A DNA stretch of 64,000 nucleotides from Rhodococcus sp. W8901 (lineage in GTDB: Bacteria > Actinomycetota > Actinomycetes > Mycobacteriales > Mycobacteriaceae), in contig NZ_CP054690.1 of the NCBI RefSeq assembly GCF_013348805.1, forward strand, positions 62,001-126,000. The letters are read 5' to 3'. Position 1 is the stretch's first letter. Each line of letters starts with the position of its first letter. The translations under genes and the position numbers were made by a program. Below, piece by piece: positions 34,379 through 44,220 of the stretch. The notes beneath the pieces are model-generated. The model was not told the DNA's origin. It did not search any database and saw nothing but the letters and a program-made list of their open reading frames with translations.

Positions 34379-34841
34379 GTGGACCACACGACGACTGCCG
34401 GTGGGCCCGCACTGAGCGTCTGCCTCGCCGCGACGGCCGGGTGGCCACTCGGCGATTCGCTCGCGATGCTCGATCGGATCGGCGCCCGGCGTTTCGGCGT
34501 CCTGGCCGCCACCCTGGGCGCCCAGGGCTGGGACACGGCTCCACTCGGCCTGGCAGGAACGGGGTCTGATGCGGACCCTCGCCGACAACCTCGATGCGAT
34601 TCACCTCGTCCAGCTCGGCGACCACCGGGTCGAGGTCACGTCGGTGCCGAACCGCTGGGTGCCCGGCGACGGGCACATCCCGCTGGATCGGCTGGTGCGG
34701 GAGGTGCGCGAGTTGGGTTACGCGGGGCTGGTGGATCTCGAGCTGCTGGGTCCGGCGATCGACGACGAGGGCCCGGAGTCGGCGCTGGGGCGCGGGTTGG
34801 ACTGGATGCGAACGCACGTCCCCGTTCCGGCCGGGATCTGA
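34379..34841 (+). pseudogene. Remnant of sugar-phosphate isomerase/epimerase (TIM barrel) with internal deletion
   Basis: The gene opens well: AGGAG is 6 bases before a GTG at 34379, and ~60 residues code for the first strand and helix of an AP-endonuclease-2-type TIM barrel (PALSVCLAATAGWPLGDSLA, RIGARRFGVLAATLG). That frame then runs into non-homologous sequence. In another frame from 34569 the last ~90 residues of the same fold follow (LADNLDAIHLVQLGDHR, GDGHIPLDRLVREVRELGY, LDLELLGP-like). About 100 central residues are missing and the frame shifts at the join near 34550, so no working enzyme is possible. A 90-residue product from the ATG at 34569 would be only the end of the barrel. Confidence 0.65.
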
Positions 34842-34850
34842 TCGACGGGC

Positions 34851-36701
34851 TCAGGCGTACAGGTCGGTGATCCGGTCGGCGAAGTTGTCGACGACCTTCT
34901 TGCGCTTGAGCTTCATGCTGGGCGTGATCTCGCCGTTCTCGATGGTCAGTTCGCGTTCGAGGATGGTGAACCGCTTGATCTGCTCCCACCGGTTGAGCCC
35001 GGTGTTGAGTTGGTCGATGTAGGCACTCATCATCGCGATGGTCGGTGCCGCCGCGGCGACCTCGCGCATCGGCCGATCGCCCATGCCGTTCTCCTGGGCC
35101 CATTCGGCGATCGCCTCGCCGTCGAGACTGATGAGGGCGACGCAGTACGACTTGCCCTCCCCGTGGACGATGATCTCCCCGACATACGGGCAGATGCCCT
35201 TGAACGTGGCCGCGATCGCGGACGGTGCGACGTACTTGCCGTTGGACGTCTTGAACATGTCCTTCTTGCGGTCGGTGATCCGCAGGAACCCGTCGGCGTC
35301 GATCGTGCCGATATCACCGGTGTGGAACCATCCGTCGCTGCTGAGGGACTCGGCGGTGGCGTCCGGATTGTCGTGGTAGCCGCTCATCACTCCCGGACCC
35401 TTGATCAGGATCTCGCCGTCCTCCGCGATCTTCACGTCGGTGCCCGGGATGGGCCAACCCACCGTGCCGAACCGGTACGCCGTCGGCCGGGCCACGAGCG
35501 ACGCGGCACTGGTCTCGGACAGCCCGTAGCCCTCGAGGACGACGATGCCGACGGCGTCGAACCATTGCGCCACATCGTGATCCAGCGCCGCCGAGCCGGA
35601 GATGAAGAACTTCAAGCGTCCGCCGAACCGGTCCCGGATCTTCTGGAACACCAGCCGGTCGGCGAGGGCGTACTGCGCCTTCTGCATCGTCGACGGTGTC
35701 TTGCCGGCCTGCCGTGTCTTCGACATCGCCAGCCCCACGCCGATCGCCCAGTCGAAGATCTTCTCCTTCACGCCGCCTTCGGCTTTCACCGTGCCGACGA
35801 TGCGCGCGTATGCCTTCTCGAAGATGCGTGGCGCGGCGCCCATGAACGTCGGCCGGACCACGGCGAGGTTGTCGACGATCTTGTCGACGTGTCCGTCCAC
35901 GGCGGTCGCGAATCCGATCTGCAGCGGCAGCGTCAGCAGGATCTTGCCGAACACGTGCGACAGCGGCAGCCACAGGTATTGCAGGTCGTCGGCGTCGAGG
36001 ATCCCGACCGCGTCGATCGCGGCGGCCTCGTACGTCCACGCCGAGTGCGGCAACCGCACGCCCTTCGGTCGACCGGTGGTGCCGGAGGTGTAGATCAGTG
36101 TCGCGAGGCTGTCCGGCGAGATCCCGGCGATCCGCTCGTCGACGGCGTCGGGCCGCTCGGCCAGCAGGCGCTCGCCGAGGGCGGCGAGGTCGTCGAACCC
36201 GACCACCCACTCGTCGTCCGCGGGTGCGGTGCCGTCGACGAGCACCACGCGCTGCACGTCGGGGATCTCGGCGCGGTGCTCGCGCAGCTTCGCGAGCTGG
36301 GCCTCGTCCTCGGCGACCACGACCCGGCTGCCCGAGTTCGCGATGATGAAGGCGACGTCGGACGCCGTGGTCGTCGGGTACACGGTGGTGGTCGCGGCAC
36401 CCGCGCACATCACCGCCAGGTCGGCGAGCACCCACTCGTACCGGGTCATCGACGCCAACGCGACGCGCTGCTCCGACTCGACGCCCAGCGCGATCAGCCC
36501 GGCCGCCAGCGCGCGCACCCGCTTGCCGACGTCGGCCCACGTCACGCTCGTCCAGCCCGCACCGCCCGGACCGGGGAATCGGAAGGCCTCCGACTGCGGG
36601 GATGCGGCCACCCGATCGGTGAACATCCGGGCGACCGACGGCGCCCGCTCCTCGATCTTGGACCAGTCCACGACCTCGTCTGACGCGCGCGAAGCTGTCA
36701 T
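34851..36701 (-). CDS. Long-chain acyl-CoA synthetase (FadD15-like)
   Basis: 616-residue long-chain fatty acid-CoA ligase of the ANL superfamily. Motifs in order: P-loop TLIYTSGTTGRPKGVRL (about residue 195), A5 LEGYGLSETSAAS (about 395), hinge DGWFHTGDIGTIDADGFLRI (about 455), and catalytic Lys near the end (SMKLKRKKV). The length and the insertion between the P-loop and A5 (KEKIFDWAIGVGLAMSK) match the FadD15/FadD11 AMP-forming group with a long linker. It activates fatty acids for lipid synthesis or degradation. Single gene; a long hairpin lies upstream at 36727-36795 between it and the ABC genes. Confidence 0.9.
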   Translation of the reverse strand: MTASRASDEVVDWSKIEERAPSVARMFTDRVAASPQSEAFRFPGPGGAGWTSVTWADVGKRVRALAAGLIALGVESEQRVALASMTRYEWVLADLAVMCAGAATTTVYPTTTASDVAFIIANSGSRVVVAEDEAQLAKLREHRAEIPDVQRVVLVDGTAPADDEWVVGFDDLAALGERLLAERPDAVDERIAGISPDSLATLIYTSGTTGRPKGVRLPHSAWTYEAAAIDAVGILDADDLQYLWLPLSHVFGKILLTLPLQIGFATAVDGHVDKIVDNLAVVRPTFMGAAPRIFEKAYARIVGTVKAEGGVKEKIFDWAIGVGLAMSKTRQAGKTPSTMQKAQYALADRLVFQKIRDRFGGRLKFFISGSAALDHDVAQWFDAVGIVVLEGYGLSETSAASLVARPTAYRFGTVGWPIPGTDVKIAEDGEILIKGPGVMSGYHDNPDATAESLSSDGWFHTGDIGTIDADGFLRITDRKKDMFKTSNGKYVAPSAIAATFKGICPYVGEIIVHGEGKSYCVALISLDGEAIAEWAQENGMGDRPMREVAAAAPTIAMMSAYIDQLNTGLNRWEQIKRFTILERELTIENGEITPSMKLKRKKVVDNFADRITDLYA

Positions 36702-36726
36702 AACCCGAGTCTAGAAACCCCCTGCG

Positions 36727-36795
36727 AACCCCTGAACGGGAATTCACGGCACGGTTCGGTCTCGAAAGTGCGCCGTGCATTCCCGTTCAGGGGTT
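36727..36795. repeat. 69-bp long-arm hairpin behind the ABC exporter operon
   Basis: 24-base arms (36727-36750 and 36772-36795) pair at 23 positions around a 21-base loop. It lies directly after the ABC permease stop in the direction of transcription and so probably terminates that operon. The design is like that of the elements at 7874 and 10225, but the sequence is different. Confidence 0.85.
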
Positions 36796-36797
36796 GA

Positions 36798-38432
36798 TCA
36801 GCGGAGGTCCCGGCGGCGTAACGCGGCCAGTCCGGCGAACAGGAGTGCCGCGGCAATCAGCAGCAACCAGACGATCGGGGCGGCCTGGAACTCGCCGCCA
36901 GGCAGCTTGGGGAGGTGGGTGAACGGGACGACGTCGAGCAGGGGCTGTGGCAGATCGGCGACCATCCCGAACACGTACAGCGCCATCAACGTCCCGAACA
37001 CCGCCCAGGCCGCGGGTGCGAAGCGCGGCAGCACCCCGAACAGTGCGACGGTGATGCCGGTGACCAGCCAGACGGCGGGCAGCTGCACCAGAGCGGCGCC
37101 CAGGATCCGGGGAACCTCGCCACCGATGTCGTCCACCGACGCGCCGTACGCGAAACCGGCCGCCAGTCCGGCGACGGTGAGCGCGACGGCGGGGCCGATC
37201 AGCGCGAACAGGATGTGGCTCATCGCCCACCGGTCCCGCCCGATCGACGCGGCGAGGATCGACTCTGCCCGGCCCGACTCCTCCTCGTCGTGCAGTTGCA
37301 GTGTCGCGGAGACGGTGTAGGCGCTGGATACCAGCCCCAGGATCGTGAAGGCCATCGCGATGAACGAGTCCTCGAGCGCCGACGGCCCACCGAGCCGCGC
37401 CAGGACCTGGGTGATGAGCTCGCTGTCGCCCAGCTGATCGCTGACACCGTGTGCGGCGCCGCCGATCACGAGTGCGAACACGGTCAGGCCCACCGTCCAG
37501 GCGATCATCGACCCGCGCTGCGTGCGCCACGCGAGCCCGACGGGGCCGGCCAGCGACGGCGGTGATGCCGCAGGCCCGGGCCGTTCGGCGATCAGACCGG
37601 CGCCGAGGTCGCGTCGGGACAGGAGGCGGTACGCGACGGCGACGAGTACGACGGTCGTGACCGCCGGTAGCAGCAGCACCCACCAGCGTTCGTCGGCGTA
37701 CGGCCGCACCTGCTGGGCCCAGCCGATGGGGGACAGCCACGACAGCGTCCCGGAGGTGGCGTCGCCCACCGCGCGGAGCAGGAAGGCGAGCGCGAGGACG
37801 GCGAAGGCGATGCCGCGCGCGAGCCGTGCCCCGGTGCTCACCTGGGCGGCCACACCGGCGACCCCGGCGAACACCGCACCGGCGCCGAGCACCGCGGCGC
37901 CGAATGCGATGGAACCCGTTGCGCCGGTACCGATACCGATCAGACCGAGGGTGCCGACGAGCGCGCTGATCGTGGCGCCGATACCCGCGACGAGCAGCGC
38001 GGCGGTGAGGCCCGCGTACCGGCCGATGGACGTGGAGTCGAGTAGTTCGGTACGGCCGGTCTCTTCCTCCGTGCGGGTGTGCCGGACGACGGTGAGGATC
38101 ACGGCGACGGCCAGGAACGTGAACAGGTAACCGGCGCGCCACGTGGTCAGGGCCCCCACGCTCGAGCCGAAGATCGGTCCTACCAAGGCGATTTCGGACT
38201 TCAGGGCCGCGGTCGACTCCGCGAACGCGGTGCGGGCGGCGTCGGTGGTGTACAGCCCGGCGATGGCCTTGCCGTACACGATCGGCAGCAGACCGATCGT
38301 GATCGACCACGCCGGCAGGATCAGCCGGTCACGTCGCAGGCACAGGCGTAGCAGTGCGCCGGTCCCGGCAAAATGGGCGGGCGACCGTCGATCCGTCCGG
38401 ACCGACGTGACCGGCGCGGCGGTGGTGGTCAT
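36798..38432 (-). CDS. ABC exporter permease, 12-TM type
   Basis: 544-residue permease with about twelve transmembrane helices in two similar halves, of the kind annotated as exporter of polyketide antibiotics. The start [16 protein letters not shown] at 38432 overlaps the ATPase stop as ATGA, showing coupling; the upstream frame is shadow. Helices include [20 protein letters not shown] and [17 protein letters not shown] at the start and [25 protein letters not shown] (last ~25 residues) at the end. The large soluble loops sit between helices 2-3 and 8-9. With the ATPase it should form an efflux system. Substrate unknown. Confidence 0.85.
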   Translation of the reverse strand: MTTTAAPVTSVRTDRRSPAHFAGTGALLRLCLRRDRLILPAWSITIGLLPIVYGKAIAGLYTTDAARTAFAESTAALKSEIALVGPIFGSSVGALTTWRAGYLFTFLAVAVILTVVRHTRTEEETGRTELLDSTSIGRYAGLTAALLVAGIGATISALVGTLGLIGIGTGATGSIAFGAAVLGAGAVFAGVAGVAAQVSTGARLARGIAFAVLALAFLLRAVGDATSGTLSWLSPIGWAQQVRPYADERWWVLLLPAVTTVVLVAVAYRLLSRRDLGAGLIAERPGPAASPPSLAGPVGLAWRTQRGSMIAWTVGLTVFALVIGGAAHGVSDQLGDSELITQVLARLGGPSALEDSFIAMAFTILGLVSSAYTVSATLQLHDEEESGRAESILAASIGRDRWAMSHILFALIGPAVALTVAGLAAGFAYGASVDDIGGEVPRILGAALVQLPAVWLVTGITVALFGVLPRFAPAAWAVFGTLMALYVFGMVADLPQPLLDVVPFTHLPKLPGGEFQAAPIVWLLLIAAALLFAGLAALRRRDLR

Positions 38433-39328
38433 ACCCGCACCTCCTCCGTCAGCTCGTAGTGCCGCAGGAACAGTTCCTCGAGCGTCGGGGGCGTGCTGAC
38501 CAGACTCCGCACCCCGATGTCGCCGAGCGTGCGAATCAGCGTCCCCAGGGCGTCCGCATCCACCTGACAGTGCAGGGTGCGGCCGTCGAATCGAATGTCC
38601 GCGACCCCGGGAATGGCGGCCAGGTCGCCCGGATCGGCGGTGAGTTCGGCGGTGATCGACGTGCGGCTGAGATGACGCATCGAGTCGATCGTGCCGCTCT
38701 CGACCGTCCTGCCGGACCGGATGATGGTGACCTTCTGGCACAGCGCCTCCACCTCCGACAGGATGTGGCTCGACAACAGTACGGTCACGCCGCGCGCGCC
38801 TGCCTCGGCGATGCAGTCACGGAAGATCTTCTCCATCAACGGATCCAGGCCCGACGTGGGCTCGTCCAGCAGCAGCAGCCGGGCGTGTGACGAGAATGCC
38901 GAGATCACGGCGACCTTCTGCCGGTTGCCCTTGGAGTAGGTGCGCGCCTTCTTCCGCGGGTCCAGGTCGAACCGTTCGATCAGGTCGGCCCGGCGTGCGG
39001 TGTCGAGGCCACCGCGCATCCGCGCGAGCAGGTCGATGATCTCGCCGCCCGTCAACGACGGCCAGAGCGTGACATCGCCGGGTACGTAGGCGATCTCGCG
39101 GTGCAGTTCCACCGCGTCCCGCCACGGGTCGCGGCCCAGCAGTCTCGTCGTCCCGCCGTCGGCGCGGAGGAGTCCGAGGAGAACCCGGATGGTGGTGGAC
39201 TTCCCGGCGCCGTTGGGGCCGAGGAAACCGTGCACCTCGCCCTCGCTGACCGTGAGATCGAACCCGTCGAGGGCGCGGGTGGCGCCGAACGTCTTCACGA
39301 GCTTGTCGATTTCGATGATGTTGGTCAT
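38429..39328 (-). CDS. ABC exporter ATP-binding protein
   Basis: 299-residue ABC ATPase. Walker A is [12 protein letters not shown], the Q-loop [11 protein letters not shown], the signature [11 protein letters not shown] (a variant of LSGGQ), Walker [14 protein letters not shown], and the H-loop SSHILSEVE. The C-terminal ~85 residues form the extra domain common to drug exporters of this class. The ATG at 39328 replaces a longer spurious frame. It pairs with the 12-TM permease through an ATGA overlap. The TetR gene immediately upstream on the same strand is the likely regulator. Confidence 0.92.
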   Translation of the reverse strand: MTNIIEIDKLVKTFGATRALDGFDLTVSEGEVHGFLGPNGAGKSTTIRVLLGLLRADGGTTRLLGRDPWRDAVELHREIAYVPGDVTLWPSLTGGEIIDLLARMRGGLDTARRADLIERFDLDPRKKARTYSKGNRQKVAVISAFSSHARLLLLDEPTSGLDPLMEKIFRDCIAEAGARGVTVLLSSHILSEVEALCQKVTIIRSGRTVESGTIDSMRHLSRTSITAELTADPGDLAAIPGVADIRFDGRTLHCQVDADALGTLIRTLGDIGVRSLVSTPPTLEELFLRHYELTEEVRV

Positions 39329-39366
39329 GCCTTCTCCTCGGGAGACGGAATGTGGGGCAACGGATC

Positions 39367-39417
39367 GGCTGAAGGGTCCCTTTACGCGCTGCGGGCGCAC
39401 GAGGGGTCCCTTCAGCC
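39367..39417. repeat. 51-bp hairpin at the end of the TetR gene
   Basis: Arms 39367-39382 and 39402-39417 pair at 14 of 16 positions (core GGCTGAAGGG / CCCTTCAGCC) around a 19-base loop. It overlaps the TetR stop codon and lies ahead of the ABC ATPase gene, so it may attenuate read-through. Confidence 0.7.
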
Positions 39418-40062
39418 CGGGTCGGGGTCGGGGTGGACGCCGGTGTAGGCGTCGAGCATCGACGAATCGACGAACAGTCCCTCGGTGTAGACCTCGAGGC
39501 CCGGCAGCATGATCTCGTCCGTCATGTCGCGGATCGCGCGGGCGTAGTCCGTGGACCGGTCATCGTCGGACCGCATCTGCAGGTAGAGCAGGGTCGACCC
39601 GAGACTGTTCATGGTGAGGTAGCGTGCGCGTGCGGTCGGGTCGCGACTTGCGCGCACCCGCCCCTCGGCGACCGCCGCCTCGAGATACGCCTCGACGCCC
39701 GCAACCATGTGCTCGAACAGTGACGTCGCGAGCCGCCCCCCGGCCTGGAAGCTGCGTACGAGGTACGCCACCAGGGGCGCGTACCGCTCGAGCTCCGACA
39801 ACGAGGAGAGCATGCGCGCCGGACTGGACGCCGTCAGCACATCCGTCTTCTCGGCGATGATGATGCCGAGGACCTCCTCGTCGCACACCGCCCGTAGGCC
39901 CTGTTTGGAGCCGAAATGGTGGTTCACCAGGCCGGGCGAGACCCCCGCCGCGGTCGCGACGGTGCGGATCCCGGCGTCGAACCCCTGTTCACCGAACACG
40001 CGGATCGCGGCATCGCGGATCCGGGCGCGGGTGTTGAGGTCCCGGTCGGACGGAACAGCCAT
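39412..40062 (-). CDS. TetR-family regulator next to the ABC exporter and FadD genes
   Basis: 216-residue TetR regulator. The HTH lies at about residues 8-52 ([43 protein letters not shown]) and the ligand domain follows. The frame extends far upstream as antisense shadow of the fadD gene. The ATG at 40062 gives the normal length; an alternative ATG at 40074 would add four residues but lie inside the operator. It is upstream of the ABC genes on the same strand and divergent from the acyl-CoA ligase, so either or both may be its targets. Confidence 0.88.
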   Translation of the reverse strand: MAVPSDRDLNTRARIRDAAIRVFGEQGFDAGIRTVATAAGVSPGLVNHHFGSKQGLRAVCDEEVLGIIIAEKTDVLTASSPARMLSSLSELERYAPLVAYLVRSFQAGGRLATSLFEHMVAGVEAYLEAAVAEGRVRASRDPTARARYLTMNSLGSTLLYLQMRSDDDRSTDYARAIRDMTDEIMLPGLEVYTEGLFVDSSMLDAYTGVHPDPDPG

Positions 40063-40065
40063 GGC

Positions 40066-40079
40066 TGAACACATGTTCA
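40066..40079. promoter_or_regulatory. TetR operator candidate TGAACA-CA-TGTTCA
   Basis: A perfect 6-2-6 inverted repeat lies immediately upstream of the TetR start codon. A further half-site TGTTCA is at 40094-40099, one helical double-turn away (20 bases). This supports autoregulation and shared control with the divergent acyl-CoA ligase gene. Confidence 0.65.
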
Positions 40080-40245
40080 AAGTCTTACTCGCCTGTTCAA
40101 CCCCCGCAAGGGGACGGCCGCGTTCCTGACAGGATCTTGACGCGAAACCGGCACAACGATTTTGGTCCCAACAAACACCCGATTGTGTTAGCTTCGCGAA
40201 CAATTGACCCGCGATCCGGGCCTGCCGAAGTGAGGATGGACTTAC

Positions 40246-41844
40246 GTGACGCTGAACATCGCCGACCTGTACGAAGCGGTCGCGGATGCGATTCCGGACC
40301 GGGTGCCGGTGGTGTGTGGGGACGAACGCCGGACCTACGCCGAGCTCGACCGCCGGGCCAACCGGCTCGCGCACCACCTCGAGTCGGTGGGAGTGCAGCC
40401 CGGGCAGCACGTGGCGGTCCATATGCGGAACCGGATGGAATACGTGGAGGCCCTGCTGGCCTGCATGAAGATCCGCGCGGTGCCGATCAACGTCAACTTC
40501 CGGTACACCGACGCCGAACTGGTGTACCTGTACAGCAACTCCGACAGTGTCGCGCTCATCGTCGAGAACGAGTACCTCGCGACCGCGGGCGTGGCTCTGC
40601 CGCAGTGCCCGGGCATCGGGCACGTCGTCGTGGTCGGCGAGCACGACGGGCTGCCGGCCGGTTTCGAGTCCGTGACGGTGGTCGACTACGAGGACGCCCT
40701 CGCCGCGCAGCCCGACACCCGGGGCTTCGGACCGCGCAGTTCGGACGACCACTTCGTGATCTACACGGGCGGCACCACGGGGATGCCGAAGGGCGTGGTG
40801 TGGCGGCACGAGGACTTCTACTTCGCGGCGCTGTGTGGTGGAAACGTCGGCGGCGCCCCCCGACGTTCGCTCGAGGAGGTGGTGGCCGGCGCCACCGCCA
40901 ACACCGAACCCTCTGCGTACCTGTTGATTCCGCCGCTGATGCACGGGGCGGCCATCTATTCGCTCCTCATCGCCTTCCTCATGGGCGAGCGGCGCGTCCT
41001 CACCCGTACGTTCGACCCGGCCGACGTGCCGCGTCTGGTCGAGGCCGAGCAGCTCGCGGGCATCACGGTCGTCGGCGACGCCATCGCGCGCCCGATCGCC
41101 GACGCCATCCGCGAACACGGGGCGGGCCACGACCTGAGTTCGTTGAAGATGATGGGCTCGGGTGGTGCGCTGTTCTCCCCGAAGCTCAAGGACGAACTGC
41201 GCGAGATGATCCCGGGTCTGACGATCAAGGACGCATTCGGCGCGTCCGAGACCGGTCACGACGGCATCGTCGAGTTCGGCGAGGACGGCACGAAGCGAAT
41301 CCGCTCCAACCCCAACATGATCCTCGTCGACGAGAAGTTCCGGCCGATGTCGCCGGGCTCCGACGACGTGGGCTTCATCGCGCGCAGGGGACACGTGCCG
41401 CTCGAGTACTACAAGGACGAGGCGAAGACAGCCGCCACGTTCCCGGTGGTCGACGGCGTGCGGATGGCGATCCTGGGCGACATGGGTCGGATGGAGGAGG
41501 ACGGCACCATCCTGCTGCTCGGTCGGGGATCCACGTGCATCAACACCGGTGGCGAGAAGGTGTACCCCGAAGAGGTGGAGCAGGCACTCAAGACCCACCC
41601 CGCCGTGATGGATGCGCTGGTGGCCGGTGCCCCCGACGTCCGGTACGGGGAGCGAGTCGCAGCGGTGGTGCAGTTGCGGCCCGGCTTCGACGACGCCGAC
41701 CCCGGCCAGATCGCCGAACACTGCCGCGTTCACGTTGCGGGCTACAAGATTCCGCGTGCCGTGGTGGTGGTTCCGTCGATCCGGCGGTCCCCCAGTGGCA
41801 AGGCCGACTACCGCTGGGCGCGCGAGGTCGTCACGGCGGGCTAG
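40246..41844 (+). CDS. Acyl-CoA synthetase, FadD19-like
   Basis: 532-residue adenylate-forming acyl-CoA ligase. It has IYTGGTTGMPKGVVWRHEDFY (P-loop, residue ~168), DAFGASETGHDG (A5), GDMGRMEEDGTILLLGRGS (hinge) and SPSGKADYRWAREV (catalytic Lys). The TGGTTG form of the P-loop, the WRHED block, GEKVYPEEVEQALK and the GKxDYRWA ending are those of FadD19-type ligases, which activate sterol side chains in mycobacteria. No sterol genes surround it here, so a branched or cyclic carboxylic acid is the safer guess. The GTG start at 40246 has AGGATGGA upstream. Divergent from TetR. Confidence 0.88.
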   Translation: MTLNIADLYEAVADAIPDRVPVVCGDERRTYAELDRRANRLAHHLESVGVQPGQHVAVHMRNRMEYVEALLACMKIRAVPINVNFRYTDAELVYLYSNSDSVALIVENEYLATAGVALPQCPGIGHVVVVGEHDGLPAGFESVTVVDYEDALAAQPDTRGFGPRSSDDHFVIYTGGTTGMPKGVVWRHEDFYFAALCGGNVGGAPRRSLEEVVAGATANTEPSAYLLIPPLMHGAAIYSLLIAFLMGERRVLTRTFDPADVPRLVEAEQLAGITVVGDAIARPIADAIREHGAGHDLSSLKMMGSGGALFSPKLKDELREMIPGLTIKDAFGASETGHDGIVEFGEDGTKRIRSNPNMILVDEKFRPMSPGSDDVGFIARRGHVPLEYYKDEAKTAATFPVVDGVRMAILGDMGRMEEDGTILLLGRGSTCINTGGEKVYPEEVEQALKTHPAVMDALVAGAPDVRYGERVAAVVQLRPGFDDADPGQIAEHCRVHVAGYKIPRAVVVVPSIRRSPSGKADYRWAREVVTAG

Positions 41845-41864
41845 GTCTGCCGGGATTATCCGCC

Positions 41865-41914
41865 GCACATGCGTGGGGCCGGTAGTCGTACGACTACCGG
41901 CCCCACGCATGTGC
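41865..41914. terminator. Perfect 50-bp palindrome between convergent genes
   Basis: Arms 41865-41889 and 41890-41914 are exactly complementary with no spacer (centre GTCGT/ACGAC). It lies 20 bases past the acyl-CoA ligase stop and before the convergent MFS gene, so terminator function in both directions is the simplest reading. Confidence 0.8.
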
Positions 41915-41997
41915 CGATCCGCTCACGGCGGCAGAGTCGAGATGTCGACCGCGAACTCCGTCGGCGAGAGGTTCCCGGATCAACAGACGGGTGACGA

Positions 41998-43299
41998 TCA
42001 GCCCAGGATGGCGCGGCGGTCGCGGTCCGGATTCGCGAGCAGCAGTGCCGCGACGGCAGCGATGGCGGCGAGGATGCCGATCACCTGGAACACCAGGGTG
42101 TAGCCGGCCGTCGGGGTGGCGGCGTTGTCGATGATCACGCCCGTCGCATACGGCGCAATGAGCCCACCGATGGCCATGGTCGCGAGGAAGGCGCCCATGG
42201 TGCCGGCCGTCTGCTGAGGTGGGCACAGCTCCGAGATGGCCGCGTTGATGAGAGGAAACGCCATGCTGGCGGCACCGTAGCCGATCGACAACGCAATAAC
42301 CGCCAGCATCGGTACGTCGACGAGGGGCAGCGCCGCCAGAACAATCCCGCAGACCAGCACGCCGATGCACGGAACGATGATCCGTACCGTGCGGGAGCTC
42401 GCGCCACGTCCCATCAGTCGGTCTGTCACGAATCCCGAGGTGATCAACAGGATGAGTGTGACGATGGCGGGTATCGCGAGCATCGATCCGGCCTGCAGCG
42501 CGCTGTACCCGAGGCCACGTTCGAAGTATGAAGGGAGCCAGGTCAATACCACAGTAGACAGGCCGTAGACGACGATCGTGAGCGCGCCGCAACTGACGAA
42601 TGTACGGGAGAGGAGGATCTTCCGCCACGGAACGCTCGCCACGGCGTCGTCAGCATCGCCGGCCTCGGCCTCCGGTGCCTTCCCCGTGTAGGGGCCCTCG
42701 GTCCAACCGATGAGCCAGCACACTATCCATGTGACGCCGAGGACGGTCAAGACTGCGACGGTGGTTTTCCAGCCGTAGTTGATGGTGATGAACGTGAGGA
42801 CCGGGGCGAGCAGGATCTTCGCGATGGATCCCGACGCCATGAGGAAGGCGCCCGGCAGGCCACGCTTGTTCGGTGGATGCCAGGAGTAGGTCGCAGTGTG
42901 CATGAGCGCAGAACTCGGACCTTCGGCGAGTCCCAAGAGCATCCGACCCACGATGAGGGTCACCAGGGATGCCGAGATCAGCAGCGGCAGCATCACCACC
43001 GACCATGCTGCGGCGAGGATGAGCAGCGCCCAGCGCAGCGTCAGGTACTTGTTCAGGGGACCAGCGAAGAAGCCGCCGATCGTGAAGGTGAGGAAGAACA
43101 GCGAGCCGACCATGCCGATCTGGGCGGAGGTGAGGCCCAGTTCACGGGCCATCGGCTGGGCGATGATGCCCAGGACGGCTTTGTCGGCATAGTTGATGAT
43201 GTAGAGAAACACGACGAGGCCCGTCATGCTCCAGGCGCGGCGCCGGTTGTCGGGTCGGCTTTGGGCGACTATCGGAACAGCAGTCTGCTCTGCGGTCAT
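41998..43299 (-). CDS. MFS transporter (anion:cation symporter type)
   Basis: 433-residue major facilitator with twelve predicted helices. N-terminal helix 1 is SMTGLVVFLYIINYADKAVLG; the loop 2-3 region reads FAGPLNKYLTLRWA; the helix 4 motif is RMLLGLAEGPSSALMHTATYSW, characteristic of the ACS family that imports aromatic acids, hexuronates and phthalate-like anions. The central loop is charged (APEAEAGDADDAVASV). The ATG at 43299 has AAGGAATG upstream. It is transcribed alone. The nearest genes are CoA ligases, which would suit uptake of an organic acid followed by activation. Confidence 0.88.
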   Translation of the reverse strand: MTAEQTAVPIVAQSRPDNRRRAWSMTGLVVFLYIINYADKAVLGIIAQPMARELGLTSAQIGMVGSLFFLTFTIGGFFAGPLNKYLTLRWALLILAAAWSVVMLPLLISASLVTLIVGRMLLGLAEGPSSALMHTATYSWHPPNKRGLPGAFLMASGSIAKILLAPVLTFITINYGWKTTVAVLTVLGVTWIVCWLIGWTEGPYTGKAPEAEAGDADDAVASVPWRKILLSRTFVSCGALTIVVYGLSTVVLTWLPSYFERGLGYSALQAGSMLAIPAIVTLILLITSGFVTDRLMGRGASSRTVRIIVPCIGVLVCGIVLAALPLVDVPMLAVIALSIGYGAASMAFPLINAAISELCPPQQTAGTMGAFLATMAIGGLIAPYATGVIIDNAATPTAGYTLVFQVIGILAAIAAVAALLLANPDRDRRAILG

Positions 43300-44220
43300 T
43301 CAGTCATTCCTTCGGGCTGATGCTCTCGACCCTCGTGGGCTGAAGCTCTGGATGGGGATGATTTGTTATTACGTTGCGCAAGAGAGTGATCCACTCGGAT
43401 ATGGGCGGCAGTCGACCGCTCCGAAGGTGCGTGGTTGTGCCCGGGTGCGAGTGGAAGAGGCGATGCGGGGAGTCCCGTATCACAGACAATAGCGATGAGT
43501 GTCCTATCGAACAAACAATTGATTCGGGTGGATGCGATGGCGTCCTATCGGGACTGGGCTGAAGGTGCGCAGACGTCCGGCTGTTGATGGAGTGCAAGAC
43601 CACCGATTCCCCGCCATGAGCTTCGCTCTACGGAATCGGTTGATGCGCAACGTCATCGATTTGCAGGGCTGAAGTCTCAGAGCAAGCCGGACTCGCGGTG
43701 TTCGCGGCGGTGGTCGGCGATACCGGGGTGCCTAGCTCAGGGGGAATCGTTGCTTGACGTAGTCGGTGATGACGTCGGCGACGCAGACTGCCCGCTATGC
43801 CGCACACTCTGAGCGCGGCGGTCACAGCCCTCCTCTGGTCTGGACTGCGTGCCGCATGTGCGTGCCGCATGCGCGCGCCGGCTGCGAGTCAGTTCGGTGG
43901 GCGCCGGGTGGGCCGAAGGCATGCTCGGTCGCCATGTGGATTGCCTGAGTCGGTTCGGGCTTCCTCAGCATCGGCTGAACATCCCTTCGAGTGTGTGACC
44001 GGACTCACCGGGTATGAGCCAGGACTGATTGAACCGCTGCGACGCTGCTGATGTCAAGACCGATCTATCGATCGGTAAGTCAATATAGTGCCTGTACAGC
44101 GCCTTCTTTGTCCATTCGTTTCTGTTTGACAGAGATGGATTCTTGCAACGCGCTGGTGTGGTGACCCGGCGTGTGCGCCGACGATGGCCGGTCGTCCCGG
44201 TGCGGTCGCGCCGTCCGGCA
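43300..44220. other. Non-coding, decayed stretch with one TetR-like operator
   Basis: About 920 bases without a convincing gene. Frames are short and match nothing I recognise; a minus-strand tail ending AVCVADVITDYVKQRFPLS near 43740 looks like the end of a lost protein but cannot be named. An inverted repeat ACCGATC-TATC-GATCGGT at 44059-44076 is the one clear regulatory-like signal and has no intact gene beside it. Base composition is less GC-biased than in the neighbouring genes. Confidence 0.5.

Noticed and set aside
40246-41844. Calling the gene fadD19 in a sterol-degradation cluster
   Set aside because: Sequence is FadD19-like, but none of the sterol ring or side-chain genes are nearby and the adjacent genes are an exporter and TetR.
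40063-41910. N-terminal extension of the TetR frame at 39412-41910
   Set aside because: Upstream of 40062 the frame is antisense to the FadD19-like gene and has no homology; a normal TetR protein starts at 40062.
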